In this document: positions 16,461 through 24,897 of the stretch, piece after piece
Layout: every line of letters starts with the position of its first letter
Numbering within the stretch: position 1 is the stretch's first letter
Assembly: GCF_001500125.1 (NCBI RefSeq)
Contig: NZ_LQIV01000044.1
Location: 1 to 64,000, forward strand
Length of the DNA: 64,000 nucleotides
Source of the DNA: Mycobacterium sp. IS-1742
GTDB lineage: Bacteria; Actinomycetota; Actinomycetes; Mycobacteriales; Mycobacteriaceae
Direction: 5' to 3'
Notes under the pieces: model-generated
Databases searched by the model: none
Seen by the model: the letters and a program-made list of their open reading frames with translations, nothing else
Told to the model about the DNA's origin: nothing
Program-made: the position numbers and the translations under genes

Positions 16461-17273
16461 TTGACCACCGTCATCGACGTCGACGATCCCGCCGACCCGC
16501 GCCTCGACGACTTCCGCGACCTCAACAGCATCGACCGCCGACCCGACCTGCCCAGCGGCAAGGGGTTGGTGATCGCCGAGGGTGTGCTGGTGGTGCAGCG
16601 GATGGTGGCTTCCCGGTTCACCCCCCGCGCGCTGCTCGGTACCGACCGCCGGCTCACCGAACTCGGGGCCGACCTCGACGCCGTCGACGCGCCGTTTTAC
16701 CGGGCCTCGGCCGAGGTGATGGCGGAGGTCGTCGGCTTCCACCTGAACCGGGGCGTGCTGGCCTCGGCGTCGCGCCCGGCCGAGCTCCCCGTCGCCGAGG
16801 TGGTCGACGGCGCCCAGACCGTGGCGGTGCTCGAGGGTGTCAACGATCACGAGAACCTCGGCTCGATCTTCCGTAACGCGGCCGGGCTCGGTATCGACGC
16901 GGTGATCTTCGGGGCCGGGTGTGCCGACCCGCTGTACCGGCGGGCGGTGCGCGTGTCGATGGGCCACGCGCTGCTCGTGCCGTTCGCGCGTGCCACCGAA
17001 TGGCCGGATGAGCTGAACCTTCTGCGCGACAATGGCTTCCGATTGTTGGCGATGACGCCGGACCCGGCCGCCGACACCGTGGCCACGGCGATGGCGGCGC
17101 TGGGGGAGGAGAAGGTCGCGATCCTCGTCGGTGCGGAGGGCCCCGGTCTGACCGAGCGCGCGATGCGGGCCAGCGACCGGCGGGTGCGCATCCCGATGTC
17201 GCGGGGCACCGATTCGCTCAACGTGGCGACCGCGGCCGCGCTGGCGTTCTACGAGCGTGTCCGGTCGGGCTAG
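16461..17273 (+). CDS. SpoU/TrmH-type RNA 2'-O-methyltransferase (Rv0881-like)
   Basis: 270 residues with an N-terminal L30e-like substrate-binding domain (GKGLVIAEGVLVVQRMVAS) and a SpoU knotted catalytic domain. The three SPOUT motifs are clear: NDHENLGSIFRNAAGLGIDA (motif 1, Asn/Arg active site), ILVGAEGPGLT (motif 2) and RIPMSRGTDSLNVATAAALA (motif 3). The enzyme uses SAM to methylate a ribose in rRNA or tRNA. The exact site is unknown. The only workable start is TTG 16461, since the upstream GTG at 16444 meets a stop. Confidence 0.88.
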   Translation: MTTVIDVDDPADPRLDDFRDLNSIDRRPDLPSGKGLVIAEGVLVVQRMVASRFTPRALLGTDRRLTELGADLDAVDAPFYRASAEVMAEVVGFHLNRGVLASASRPAELPVAEVVDGAQTVAVLEGVNDHENLGSIFRNAAGLGIDAVIFGAGCADPLYRRAVRVSMGHALLVPFARATEWPDELNLLRDNGFRLLAMTPDPAADTVATAMAALGEEKVAILVGAEGPGLTERAMRASDRRVRIPMSRGTDSLNVATAAALAFYERVRSG

Positions 17274-17309
17274 ATTGCCTCAGGTGGGCGTGACCGGGGA
17301 GGTGACATC

Positions 17310-17594
17310 GTGACCGACGAATCCACGCCGTGGGGAACGGGTTTGACGGTGGCCGCGGGGGTCGCCGCGGTGATCGCCACCGCCGTCATCGTGCTGAGCG
17401 TTGGGCTGCTGCGCGTGCACCCACTGCTGGCGGTCGGCCTGAACATGGTCGCCGTGGGCGGGTTGGCGCCGACGGTGTGGGGGTGGCGGACCCGGCCGGT
17501 GTGGCGGTGGTTCGCGTTCGGTGCGGGCGTCGGCGTGGCGGGCGGGTGGATCGCGCTGCTCGCGATCACCCTCAGCGGGATGGTGCCGGCCTAG
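17310..17594 (+). CDS. DUF2537 membrane protein (Rv0882-like)
   Basis: 94 residues with three predicted membrane helices: GLTVAAGVAAVIATAVIVLS, LLAVGLNMVAVGGLAPTVWG and WRWFAFGAGVGVAGGWIALL. The start is GTG 17310 after GGGGAGG, a strong ribosome binding site eight bases before. The family is actinobacterial and uncharacterised. It follows the SpoU methyltransferase in the same direction after 36 bases and converges on sepH. Confidence 0.75.
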   Translation: MTDESTPWGTGLTVAAGVAAVIATAVIVLSVGLLRVHPLLAVGLNMVAVGGLAPTVWGWRTRPVWRWFAFGAGVGVAGGWIALLAITLSGMVPA

Positions 17595-17629
17595 CCGTCA
17601 TCGCTGGTGTCGGCTCTTCGCGCAAGCGC

Positions 17630-18487
17630 TCATCGCTGCCCACTGGAGCGGACCCCGAGCAGCACATCCTCCCACCCGGGAACGGTCGGACGGGCCTTGG
17701 CCTTACGCGACTTCGCCGGCTTGGGCGCCTGCGGTTCCGGGCCGGTCTCGGCCTCGAGGGCAGGTTGCGGCGCGGGCGCGGCCTCGGGTTCGGGCAGCGG
17801 TGCCGGGGCAGGTGCGGCCACGGGCGCCTGCGGTGCGGCGGGAGCGTCGAAGTCCAGCTGGGCGAGGGGTGCGACCGGGCGCAGCGGGCGGCTGAAGTCC
17901 GGGTCGATCAGCTGGTAGGCCGCCTCGTCGAACGCGGTGACGGTGCCGCCGTGCGCGCCGGGGGAGAACCGGAAGTGGGCGACGTTGTCGGACCGACCGG
18001 CCTTCCACGCCACCTGCACCGTCCAGCGGCCGTCCTCGTTGCGCCAGGCGTCCCAGTTCGTCGCGTCGGGGTTCAGCCCGCGTGCGACCAGCGCGGTGCT
18101 GACGGTCTCGAGCAGGGTGAGCACCGCGGGGCCGTCGGACAGGACCGGATGCGCGGCGGTGGCGAGTTCGGCGGCCCGCGACCGCTCCAGCAGTACCGGG
18201 TGGGCGAACCGTTCCACCCGCTCGATCGGCATTCCCGAAGCGTTCGCGACCTGCTCGACAGAGGCGCCCGCGCGGATCTTGGCCTGGATATCCCTGGGAC
18301 GCAGCACGTTGTGCACCTCGACATCCATCATGGTCTGGTCGGCCGATCGATTGAACGCGGCCCGGTCCCCGCGGGCCGCGGCGCGGAACCGGTCATCGAT
18401 GCGCAGCGCGAACTTCTCACCGGAGTCGGTCTGGCAGAGGATCGTGTTGCCGTCGACGTCGAGTTCGACGACCTTGAGTTCCCGCAC
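17630..18487 (-). CDS. sepH: Septation protein SepH (Rv0883c-like, DUF3071)
   Basis: 285 residues. The N-terminal DUF3071 domain begins MRELKVVELDVDGNTILC and includes a helix-turn-helix-like segment (VLRPRDIQAKIRAGASVEQVANASGMPIERV, about residues 61-91). The conserved NWDAWRNEDGRWTVQV lies around residue 143. The second half is an Ala/Pro-rich linker ending in the short conserved tail PTVPGWEDVLLGVRSSG. SepH is known in Streptomyces and mycobacteria to bind FtsZ and promote Z-ring assembly. The start is GTG 18487, preceded by GGAGG. Confidence 0.9.
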   Translation of the reverse strand: MRELKVVELDVDGNTILCQTDSGEKFALRIDDRFRAAARGDRAAFNRSADQTMMDVEVHNVLRPRDIQAKIRAGASVEQVANASGMPIERVERFAHPVLLERSRAAELATAAHPVLSDGPAVLTLLETVSTALVARGLNPDATNWDAWRNEDGRWTVQVAWKAGRSDNVAHFRFSPGAHGGTVTAFDEAAYQLIDPDFSRPLRPVAPLAQLDFDAPAAPQAPVAAPAPAPLPEPEAAPAPQPALEAETGPEPQAPKPAKSRKAKARPTVPGWEDVLLGVRSSGQR

Positions 18488-18589
18488 TGCGACCTCCTCC
18501 GGGCTCGTTCGCGGCGCCAGGCGCCAGCCCGATTAGCTGGTCAGCCTACTGCGTTACCTGCCCGTGACCACGGTGACACGCGGCGTGAA

Positions 18590-19702
18590 CTACAACCGTT
18601 CGACGACCCAGTCGACGCACCGGGTCAGCGCGCTGACGTCCTCGGGGTCGACGGCGGCGAACATCGCGACCCGCAGCTGGTTGCGGCCGAGCTTGCGGTA
18701 CGGCTCGGTATCGACGATTCCGTTGGCGCGCAGGATCTTCGCCACCGCCGCGGCGTCGACGTCGTCGGAGAAGTCGACGGTGCCGACCACCTGGGAGCGC
18801 AGAGCGGGGTCGGTGACGAACGGCGTGGCGTACGTCGACGCCTCGGCCCACGAGTACAGCCGCTGCGACGAGTCGGCGGTGCGTTTGACGGCCCAGTCCA
18901 GCCCGCCGTTGCCGTTGAGCCAGTCCAACTGGTCGGCGAGCAGGACCAGCGTGCCGATCGCGGGGGTGTTGTAGGTCTGGTTCTTGAGGCTGTTCTCCAC
19001 CGCGATCGGCAGGGAGAGGAAGTCGGGGACCCAGCGGCCCGACTGCGCGATCCGGTCGATGCGCTCGAGGGCGGCGGGGCTGACGACCGCGAGCCACAGG
19101 CCGCCGTCGCCGGCGAAGTTCTTCTGCGGGGCGAAGTAGTAGGCGTCGGCCTGGGCCATGTCGACGGGCAGCCCGCCCGCGCCGGAGGTCGCGTCGATGA
19201 CGATCAACGCCTCACCGGAGCCGGCCGGGCGCTGCACCGGGACCGCGACCCCGGTCGAGGTTTCGTTGTGCGCCCAGGCGATGACGTCGACCGACGGGTC
19301 GGCCTGCGGTTCGGGCGCGCTGCCCGGATCCGCTTTGACGACGATCGGGTCCTCGACGAACGGATTCTTCTGCACGCAGGAGGCGAACTTGCTGCTGAAC
19401 TCGCCGTAGGTCAGGTGCAGCGAGCGCTTGTCGATCAGGCCGAAGGTGGCGGCGTCCCAGAACGCGGTGGACCCGCCGTTGCCGAGGATGACCTCGTAGC
19501 CGTCGGGCACCGAGAACAGCTGCTTGACGCCGTCGCGGACCCGGCCGACGAGATTCTTGACCGGCGCCTGGCGGTGCGAGGTGCCGAACAGGTCGCCCGC
19601 GGCCGCGAGCGCGGCCAGTTGTTCGGGACGCACCTTCGACGGGCCGGACCCGAAGCGTCCGTCGCGGGGCTTGAGATCGGCGGGGATGGTGAGTTCGGCC
19701 AT
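18590..19702 (-). CDS. serC: Phosphoserine aminotransferase SerC
   Basis: A 370-residue class V aminotransferase that makes phosphoserine from 3-phosphohydroxypyruvate. The PLP site is visible as YYFAPQKNFAGDGGLW (Lys about residue 187), with GNGGSTAFWDAATF near the N-terminus and the IDATSGAGGLP phosphate-binding region. The N-terminal KPRDGRFGSGPSKV motif is typical of the actinobacterial SerC type. Start ATG 19702. No other serine genes are adjacent. The order sepH-serC is as in M. tuberculosis. Confidence 0.94.
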   Translation of the reverse strand: MAELTIPADLKPRDGRFGSGPSKVRPEQLAALAAAGDLFGTSHRQAPVKNLVGRVRDGVKQLFSVPDGYEVILGNGGSTAFWDAATFGLIDKRSLHLTYGEFSSKFASCVQKNPFVEDPIVVKADPGSAPEPQADPSVDVIAWAHNETSTGVAVPVQRPAGSGEALIVIDATSGAGGLPVDMAQADAYYFAPQKNFAGDGGLWLAVVSPAALERIDRIAQSGRWVPDFLSLPIAVENSLKNQTYNTPAIGTLVLLADQLDWLNGNGGLDWAVKRTADSSQRLYSWAEASTYATPFVTDPALRSQVVGTVDFSDDVDAAAVAKILRANGIVDTEPYRKLGRNQLRVAMFAAVDPEDVSALTRCVDWVVERL

Positions 19703-19785
19703 GGGTCACCAGCGTAGTTCCTGCGATTTCGGTGCAGTCAGTTGCGCCGGGCGCGACCGGCTACACCGAATTCACAGCACACTCA

Positions 19786-19815
19786 TGGACAAGTACCCGA
19801 TACCTGCGGTACTGT
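19786..19815 (+). promoter_or_regulatory. Putative promoter of the AurF-like gene
   Basis: TGGACA at 19786-19791 and TACTGT at 19810-19815 are separated by 18 bases, a fair SigA-type match. The predicted transcript starts about 37 bases before ATG 19859 and includes a GGGAGG ribosome binding site. Confidence 0.4.
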
Positions 19816-19858
19816 GTACAGAAGACCGGTGAATGTAAACCCCGCTTGGGAGGCTCAT

Positions 19859-20875
19859 ATGGCTCGCACACGCACGGTCCGCAGGTGGCGCCGCAACATG
19901 GACGTCGCCGACGACAAGGCTTACGTCGACACCCTGACCACCCTGTCCGAGGGGTCGGTGCGACGGAACTTCAACCCCTACACCGACATCGACTGGGACA
20001 GCCCCGAATTCGCGGTGGTCGACAGCGACCGGCGGTGGATCCTGACCGATACGGACCCGCTGGGGCGCCACCCGTGGTACCGCGCTCAGCCCGTCGACCG
20101 GCAGATCGAGATCGGGCGGTGGCGTCAGGCCAACGTCGCGAAGGTCGGCCTGCAATTCGAGATCATCCTGATCCGAGGGCTGACGAACTACGCGTTCTGG
20201 GTGCCCAACGGCTCACCCGAGTACCGGTACTGCATGCACGAGACGGTCGAAGAGTGCAACCACACCATGATGTTCCAGGAGATGGTGAACCGCATCGGCG
20301 CCGACGTGCCCGGGATGCCGCGCCTGCTGCGCTGGCTGTCGCCGTTCATCCCACTGGTGGCCGGCCCCCTGCCGATCCCGTTCTTCTTCGGCGTGCTGGC
20401 CGGCGAGGAGCCGATCGATCACACGCAGAAGAACGTGCTTCGCGAGGGCAAGGCGTTGCACCCGATCATGGAACGGGTCATGGCCATCCACGTTGCGGAG
20501 GAGGCCCGCCACATCTCGTTCGCTCACGAGTACCTGCGCAAGCGGCTGCCGCATCTTCCGCGCAGGCAGCGGTTCTTCCTCTCGCTGTACGTCCCGGTGG
20601 TCATGCGGGTGCTGTGCCAGGCGATCATCGTTCCGCCGAAGTCGTTCTGGCGTGAGTTCGACATCCCGAAGTCGGTCAAGAAAGAGCTGTTCTTCCGCGC
20701 GCCGGAGTCCCGGCAGTTCCTGCGTGACATGTTCGGCGACGTCCGGATGCTGTGCCACGACACCGGCCTGATGAACCCGCTCGCGAAGCTCATGTGGCGC
20801 ATCTGCCGGATCGACGGACGGCCCAGCCGTTACCGCAGCGAACCGCACCGTCAACACGTCGCCACCGCGGCGTAA
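19859..20875 (+). CDS. AurF-like diiron oxygenase (Rv0885-like)
   Basis: 338 residues matching the p-aminobenzoate N-oxygenase AurF-like diiron family. Two carboxylate/histidine metal motifs stand out: YCMHETVEECNHTMMFQEM (EExxH, about residues 125-143) and AIHVAEEARHISFAHEYL (EExxH, about 210-227), with a further E earlier. Such enzymes use a diiron centre and O2 to oxidise amines or organic substrates. The start ATG 19859 follows GGGAGG. An open frame extends to 19742 but its upstream part is non-conserved leader. It is 15 bases before fprB, so a ferredoxin reductase is co-expressed with it, a plausible electron donor. The substrate is unknown. Confidence 0.85.
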   Translation: MARTRTVRRWRRNMDVADDKAYVDTLTTLSEGSVRRNFNPYTDIDWDSPEFAVVDSDRRWILTDTDPLGRHPWYRAQPVDRQIEIGRWRQANVAKVGLQFEIILIRGLTNYAFWVPNGSPEYRYCMHETVEECNHTMMFQEMVNRIGADVPGMPRLLRWLSPFIPLVAGPLPIPFFFGVLAGEEPIDHTQKNVLREGKALHPIMERVMAIHVAEEARHISFAHEYLRKRLPHLPRRQRFFLSLYVPVVMRVLCQAIIVPPKSFWREFDIPKSVKKELFFRAPESRQFLRDMFGDVRMLCHDTGLMNPLAKLMWRICRIDGRPSRYRSEPHRQHVATAA

Positions 20876-20890
20876 GGGGGAGGCGCGACC

Positions 20891-22576
20891 GTGCCCCATG
20901 TGATCACCCAGTCGTGCTGCAGCGACGGGTCGTGTGTCTTCGCCTGCCCGGTGAACTGCATCCACCCAACCCCCGACGAACCGGGCTTCGCAACCGCCGA
21001 GATGCTCTACATCGACCCTGCGGCCTGCGTCGACTGCGGGGCGTGTGTCAGCGCCTGCCCCGTCGGCGCGATCGCGCCCGAGGCCGCGCTGACCGATTCG
21101 CAGTTGCCGTTCGTCGAACTCAACGCCGCGTTCTATCCCGAACGCCGGCCGGACGAGAAGGTGCCGCCGAGTTCGAAGCTGGCGTCGGTGCCCGACGCCC
21201 CCGTCGTGCACTCCCGTCCCGACAGCCCGCTGCGGGTCGCCATCGTGGGATCCGGTCCGGCCGCCATGTACGCCGCCGACGAGCTGCTCACCCAGCGCGG
21301 CGTGCGGGTCACGATGTTCGAGCGGCTACCCACCCCCTACGGCCTGGTCCGCGCCGGGGTGGCCCCCGACCACCAGACCACCAAGCGGGTCACGCGGCTG
21401 TTCGACCAGGTGACGGCGCGGCGCGAATTGCGGCTCTATCTCAACGTCGAGGTCGGCACGCACGTGACCCACGACGAGTTGTTGGCGCATCACCACGCCG
21501 TGCTGTATGGCGTCGGCGCGCCCACCGACCGACGCCTCGCCATCGACGGGATGGGTCTGCCCGGCACCGCGACGGCCACCGAGGTCGTCGCCTGGTACAA
21601 CGGCCACCCGGACTACGCGGCCCTGCCGGTCGCGCTCGACCATCACCGGGCGGTCGTGATCGGCAACGGCAACGTGGCGCTCGACGTCGCGCGCATACTC
21701 ACCACCGACCCGAACCGGCTGGCGACCACGGACATCGCCGATCACGCGCTGGCCGCGCTGCGCGCCTCCCAGGTCGCCGAGGTGGTGATCGCGGCCCGGC
21801 GCGGACCCGCCCAGTCGGCGTTCACGCTGCCCGAACTGATCGGGCTCACCGCCACGTGCGACGTGGTGCTCGACGCGACCGACCTTGAACTGGTCCGGCG
21901 CGACCTGACCGATGAGACCGACCCCCTCACCCGCAACAAACTCGAGATCCTCGCGAAGCTGCCCGACGCCTCGGCGCCGATCACCCGCCCGCGGATCCGG
22001 CTCGCCTACCGGCTGACACCGCGACGTGTCACCGGCGCGACGCGCGCCGACGGCGTCGAGTTCACCGGCACCGGCACCGACGAGGTGTGCCACCTCGACG
22101 CCGGGCTCGTGCTGTCGTCCATCGGCTACCACGGCAGACCGCTGGCCGGGCTGCCGTTCGACGAGGCCGCGGGCGTCGTCCCCAACGACGGCGGCCGCGT
22201 CGTCGATCCGTCGTCGGGTCGGCCCGTTGCGGGGAGCTACGTCGCGGGCTGGATCAAACGCGGACCGACCGGCTTCATCGGCACGAACAAGTCGTGCGCC
22301 GCGCAGACGGTGCACCACCTGGTGGACGACTACAACGCCGGGCTGCTCACCGCGCCGTCGGCCGGTCACGGGGAACTGGACCGGTTGCTTCGGCAACGCC
22401 GTCCCGACGTGGTCGACAGCGACGGCTGGCGCGCCATCGACGCGGCGGAGGTCGCCCGCGGCGGCGGCGACCGTCCGCGGGTGAAGTTCACCGCGATCCC
22501 CGACATGCTCGCGGCCGCGGCGGCCGCACCGACACCGAGTGTCGGGCGCCGCCTGCTCGCCGGGTTGCTCCGGTAG
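20891..22576 (+). CDS. fprB: Ferredoxin/ferredoxin-NADP reductase FprB
   Basis: 561 residues in two parts. The N-terminal 60 residues are a bacterial ferredoxin domain with cysteine clusters CCSDGSCVFACPVNC and CVDCGACVSACPVG (7Fe/8Fe type). Residues from about 115 form an adrenodoxin-reductase-like flavoprotein: FAD motif VAIVGSGPAAMYAADEL, ERLPTPYGLVRAGVAPDHQ, NADP motif AVVIGNGNVALDVARIL, and the C-terminal GWIKRGPTGFIGTNK. It shuttles electrons from NADPH to iron-sulfur partners, here perhaps the adjacent AurF-like enzyme. Start GTG 20891 with GGGGAGG upstream. Confidence 0.94.
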   Translation: MPHVITQSCCSDGSCVFACPVNCIHPTPDEPGFATAEMLYIDPAACVDCGACVSACPVGAIAPEAALTDSQLPFVELNAAFYPERRPDEKVPPSSKLASVPDAPVVHSRPDSPLRVAIVGSGPAAMYAADELLTQRGVRVTMFERLPTPYGLVRAGVAPDHQTTKRVTRLFDQVTARRELRLYLNVEVGTHVTHDELLAHHHAVLYGVGAPTDRRLAIDGMGLPGTATATEVVAWYNGHPDYAALPVALDHHRAVVIGNGNVALDVARILTTDPNRLATTDIADHALAALRASQVAEVVIAARRGPAQSAFTLPELIGLTATCDVVLDATDLELVRRDLTDETDPLTRNKLEILAKLPDASAPITRPRIRLAYRLTPRRVTGATRADGVEFTGTGTDEVCHLDAGLVLSSIGYHGRPLAGLPFDEAAGVVPNDGGRVVDPSSGRPVAGSYVAGWIKRGPTGFIGTNKSCAAQTVHHLVDDYNAGLLTAPSAGHGELDRLLRQRRPDVVDSDGWRAIDAAEVARGGGDRPRVKFTAIPDMLAAAAAAPTPSVGRRLLAGLLR

Positions 22577-22578
22577 GC

Positions 22579-23028
22579 CTACTGGCCGCCCATTGCGGCC
22601 TGCAGTTCCTCCTGGCTGACCTCGCGGACCGGCTGGCCCATCGACCACAGGTGGCCGAACGGGTCGCGCAGCACGCCGTAGCGGTCGCCCCAGAACTGGT
22701 CCTCGACCGGCATCACCACGGTGGCGCCGGCATCGACCGCCCGCTGGAACTTCGCGTCGACATCGGTGACCTGCAGATGGATGGTGACCGGTGAGCCGCC
22801 CAGCGCCGTCGGTGTCGACGGCTTACCGTCGTTGTACTCGGGGAAGTCGTCGTTGAGCATCACCAGCGAGCCGTTGATCTGGACTGCGCCGTGCATCAGC
22901 TTGCCGTCGGGACCGGGCATCCGCCCCAACTCGGTGGCGCCGAAAGCCTTGACATAGAAGTCGATCGCGGCGGCTCCGTCATCGACGCAGAGGTGCGGGG
23001 CGACTAGGGGTTGCACTTCGATGGCCAT
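22579..23028 (-). CDS. Glyoxalase/VOC-family protein (Rv0887c-like)
   Basis: 149 residues with two beta-alpha-beta-beta-beta modules: VAPHLCVDDGAAAIDFYVKAFGA and VTIHLQVTDVDAKFQRAVDAGA, ending DPFGHLWSMGQPV. The YnfE/PhnB-like VOC layout is seen in bleomycin-resistance and glyoxalase relatives. His, Glu and Gln residues that could bind metal are present, but the substrate is unknown. ATG 23028 has a good ribosome binding site (GAGGAG). Longer readings (to 23082) are not conserved. Ends three bases from the fprB stop in convergent orientation. Confidence 0.8.
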   Translation of the reverse strand: MAIEVQPLVAPHLCVDDGAAAIDFYVKAFGATELGRMPGPDGKLMHGAVQINGSLVMLNDDFPEYNDGKPSTPTALGGSPVTIHLQVTDVDAKFQRAVDAGATVVMPVEDQFWGDRYGVLRDPFGHLWSMGQPVREVSQEELQAAMGGQ

Positions 23029-23092
23029 GGGAATCTCCTCGGGTAGGTGGACAGTCACCATGCTGACCCAACCCACCGACAAATCTCATCGG

Positions 23093-23710
23093 TCACACGA
23101 CGGAGAAGGCGGGCGGCAGCGCTGCCCGTCCCGTCAGCGCCAGCAGCACCTGGGCCCCGCGGCCCGAGATCACCGCGATCTCGGCGGCCAACCGCACCGC
23201 GGCCACGAACACCTCCGGCGGCGGCGCGTAGTCCACCCCCGCCGCACGCCCGATGTCCAGACCGTGCACGACCAGTTCGAAGGTCCGCGTCGGGAGGTAA
23301 TCGCTCAGCCGGATCCCCAGCCCGCCGATCACCTCGATGAGCGGGTCGCCTGCGCCGTCCACGTCGGCCACCGCGGTCGCGGCCAGACGCGTCACCGCCG
23401 CCGCCGGATCCTCCCCGAGCTCGCGGCCGGCCTGTCTGCCGCGCTCCGCGACCGCCGCCGGGTCGATGCCGAGCGCCTCGGGCGTCACCGTGAGGTAGTA
23501 CTCGGCGGCGCTCGTGACGTCTCGCCGGGCCGCGGTCGTACGCAGATACGTGCTGACAGTGGTCAGCGAGCGCGACGTGTGGCCGACCAGCGCCCGCAGA
23601 TCCCACTCACCCAACCCCGGGCCGTCTAACGCGGCGACCGGGAGGCGGGCCACCAGATCGACGAAACTGTCTGCGGCAACGGCGAATACGGCCGCCGGGT
23701 CGGTGCTCAC
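23093..23710 (-). CDS. Mycothiol-dependent maleylpyruvate isomerase-like (DinB/MDMPI fold) protein
   Basis: 205 residues of the DinB-like four-helix fold found in mycothiol-dependent enzymes. LGEWDLRALVGHTSRSL (with the first metal His) and LPTRTFELVVHGLDIGRA (with a second His) are the family landmarks. These enzymes use mycothiol and a divalent metal in isomerisation or transferase reactions. The substrate cannot be read from the sequence. Start GTG 23710 overlaps the citA stop (GTGA), so it is co-translated with citA. The end of the open frame upstream of 23710 lies inside citA and is a shadow. Confidence 0.75.
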   Translation of the reverse strand: MSTDPAAVFAVAADSFVDLVARLPVAALDGPGLGEWDLRALVGHTSRSLTTVSTYLRTTAARRDVTSAAEYYLTVTPEALGIDPAAVAERGRQAGRELGEDPAAAVTRLAATAVADVDGAGDPLIEVIGGLGIRLSDYLPTRTFELVVHGLDIGRAAGVDYAPPPEVFVAAVRLAAEIAVISGRGAQVLLALTGRAALPPAFSVV

Positions 23711-24837
23711 CCGGCGGCGACGCGGTCCCAGCCCTCGACGGACTCGAGGCTGCGCGGGTCGGGTCCGACATAGATCGCCGACGGGCGCACCAGCTTGCCC
23801 AGTCGCTTCTGTTCGAGGATGTGGGCGCACCAGCCGGCGGTGCGCCCGCACGTGAACATCGCCGGCATCATCGAGGCGGGCACGCGGGCGAAATCGAGGA
23901 TCACCGCGGCCCAGAACTCGACGTTCGTCTCGATCGCGCGATCGGGGCGGCGCTCCCGCAGTTCGGCCAGTGCCGCCTGTTCGAGCGCGGCGGCCACCTC
24001 GTAGCGGGGCGCCTCCAGACGTTCGGCGGTGGCGCGCAGCACGCGGGCCCGCGGATCCTCCGCGCGGTACACACGGTGCCCGAAGCCCATCAGCTTCTCC
24101 TTGCGGTCGAGGATGCCCTTGACCACGGCGCGGGCGTCACCGGTGCGCTCCACCTCGTCGAGCATCGGCAGCACCCGCGCCGGTGCGCCACCGTGCAGGG
24201 GGCCGCTCATCGCGCCGACGGCCCCCGACAGCGCGGCCGCGACGTCGGCGCCGGTGGAGGCGATCACCCGGGCGGTGAACGTGGAGGCGTTCATCCCGTG
24301 CTCGGCGGCGGTCACCCAGTAGGCGTCGATGGCCTCGACATGCCTCGGATCCGGATCACCCTGCCATCGGGTCATGAAACGAGCTGTGACGGTGGTGCAT
24401 TCGTCGATCGACCGCTGCGGAATGGCGGGCTGGTGAATTCCGCGCGCGGACTGCGCGACGTAGGACAGCGCCATCACCGAGGCGCGCGCGAGTTGCGCCC
24501 TGGCGGTGTCGTCGTCGATGTCGAGGATCGGTTTGTAGCCCCAGATCGGGGCGAGCATCGCGAGCCCGGCCTGCACGTCGACGCGGACGTCGCCGCTGTG
24601 GATCGGCAGGGGGAACGGTTCGGCGGGCGGCAGCCCGTCACCGAAGCGCCCGTCGACCAGCAACGCCCACACGTCACCGAACGTCACCCGGTGGGCGACC
24701 AGGTCCTCGATGTCCACGCCGCGGTAGCGCAGGGCCCCGCCGTCCTTGTCCGGTTCGACGATCTGGGTGGTGAAGGCCACCACTCCCTCGAGCCCCTCGA
24801 CGAAATTCTCCGGCACCGACGGCGACGTCTGAGTCAT
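23707..24837 (-). CDS. citA: Citrate synthase-family protein CitA
   Basis: 376 residues, the short citrate/methylcitrate synthase type. Active-site blocks are present: GPLHGGAPARVLPML (His about 220), MGFGHRVYRAEDPRARVLR (second His) and TNVEFWAAVILDFARVP (Asp). The start ATG 24837 lies within 61 bases of the divergent pdxH start. A second gene of the family, gltA2, lies 3 kb downstream. CitA is generally considered the minor citrate or methylcitrate synthase. The actual acyl-CoA preference is not evident from sequence. Confidence 0.9.
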   Translation of the reverse strand: MTQTSPSVPENFVEGLEGVVAFTTQIVEPDKDGGALRYRGVDIEDLVAHRVTFGDVWALLVDGRFGDGLPPAEPFPLPIHSGDVRVDVQAGLAMLAPIWGYKPILDIDDDTARAQLARASVMALSYVAQSARGIHQPAIPQRSIDECTTVTARFMTRWQGDPDPRHVEAIDAYWVTAAEHGMNASTFTARVIASTGADVAAALSGAVGAMSGPLHGGAPARVLPMLDEVERTGDARAVVKGILDRKEKLMGFGHRVYRAEDPRARVLRATAERLEAPRYEVAAALEQAALAELRERRPDRAIETNVEFWAAVILDFARVPASMMPAMFTCGRTAGWCAHILEQKRLGKLVRPSAIYVGPDPRSLESVEGWDRVAAG

Positions 24838-24897
24838 GGCCAGATTCTCGCACCCGGGGCAAGGATCGGCCGGACCGGTCGGCGTAGCGTTGGCGCG

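Noticed and set aside
19805..19818. Palindromic GTACTGTGTAC near the AurF-like promoter
   Set aside because: The two GTAC halves are self-complementary tetramers, so the symmetry is weak evidence of an operator.
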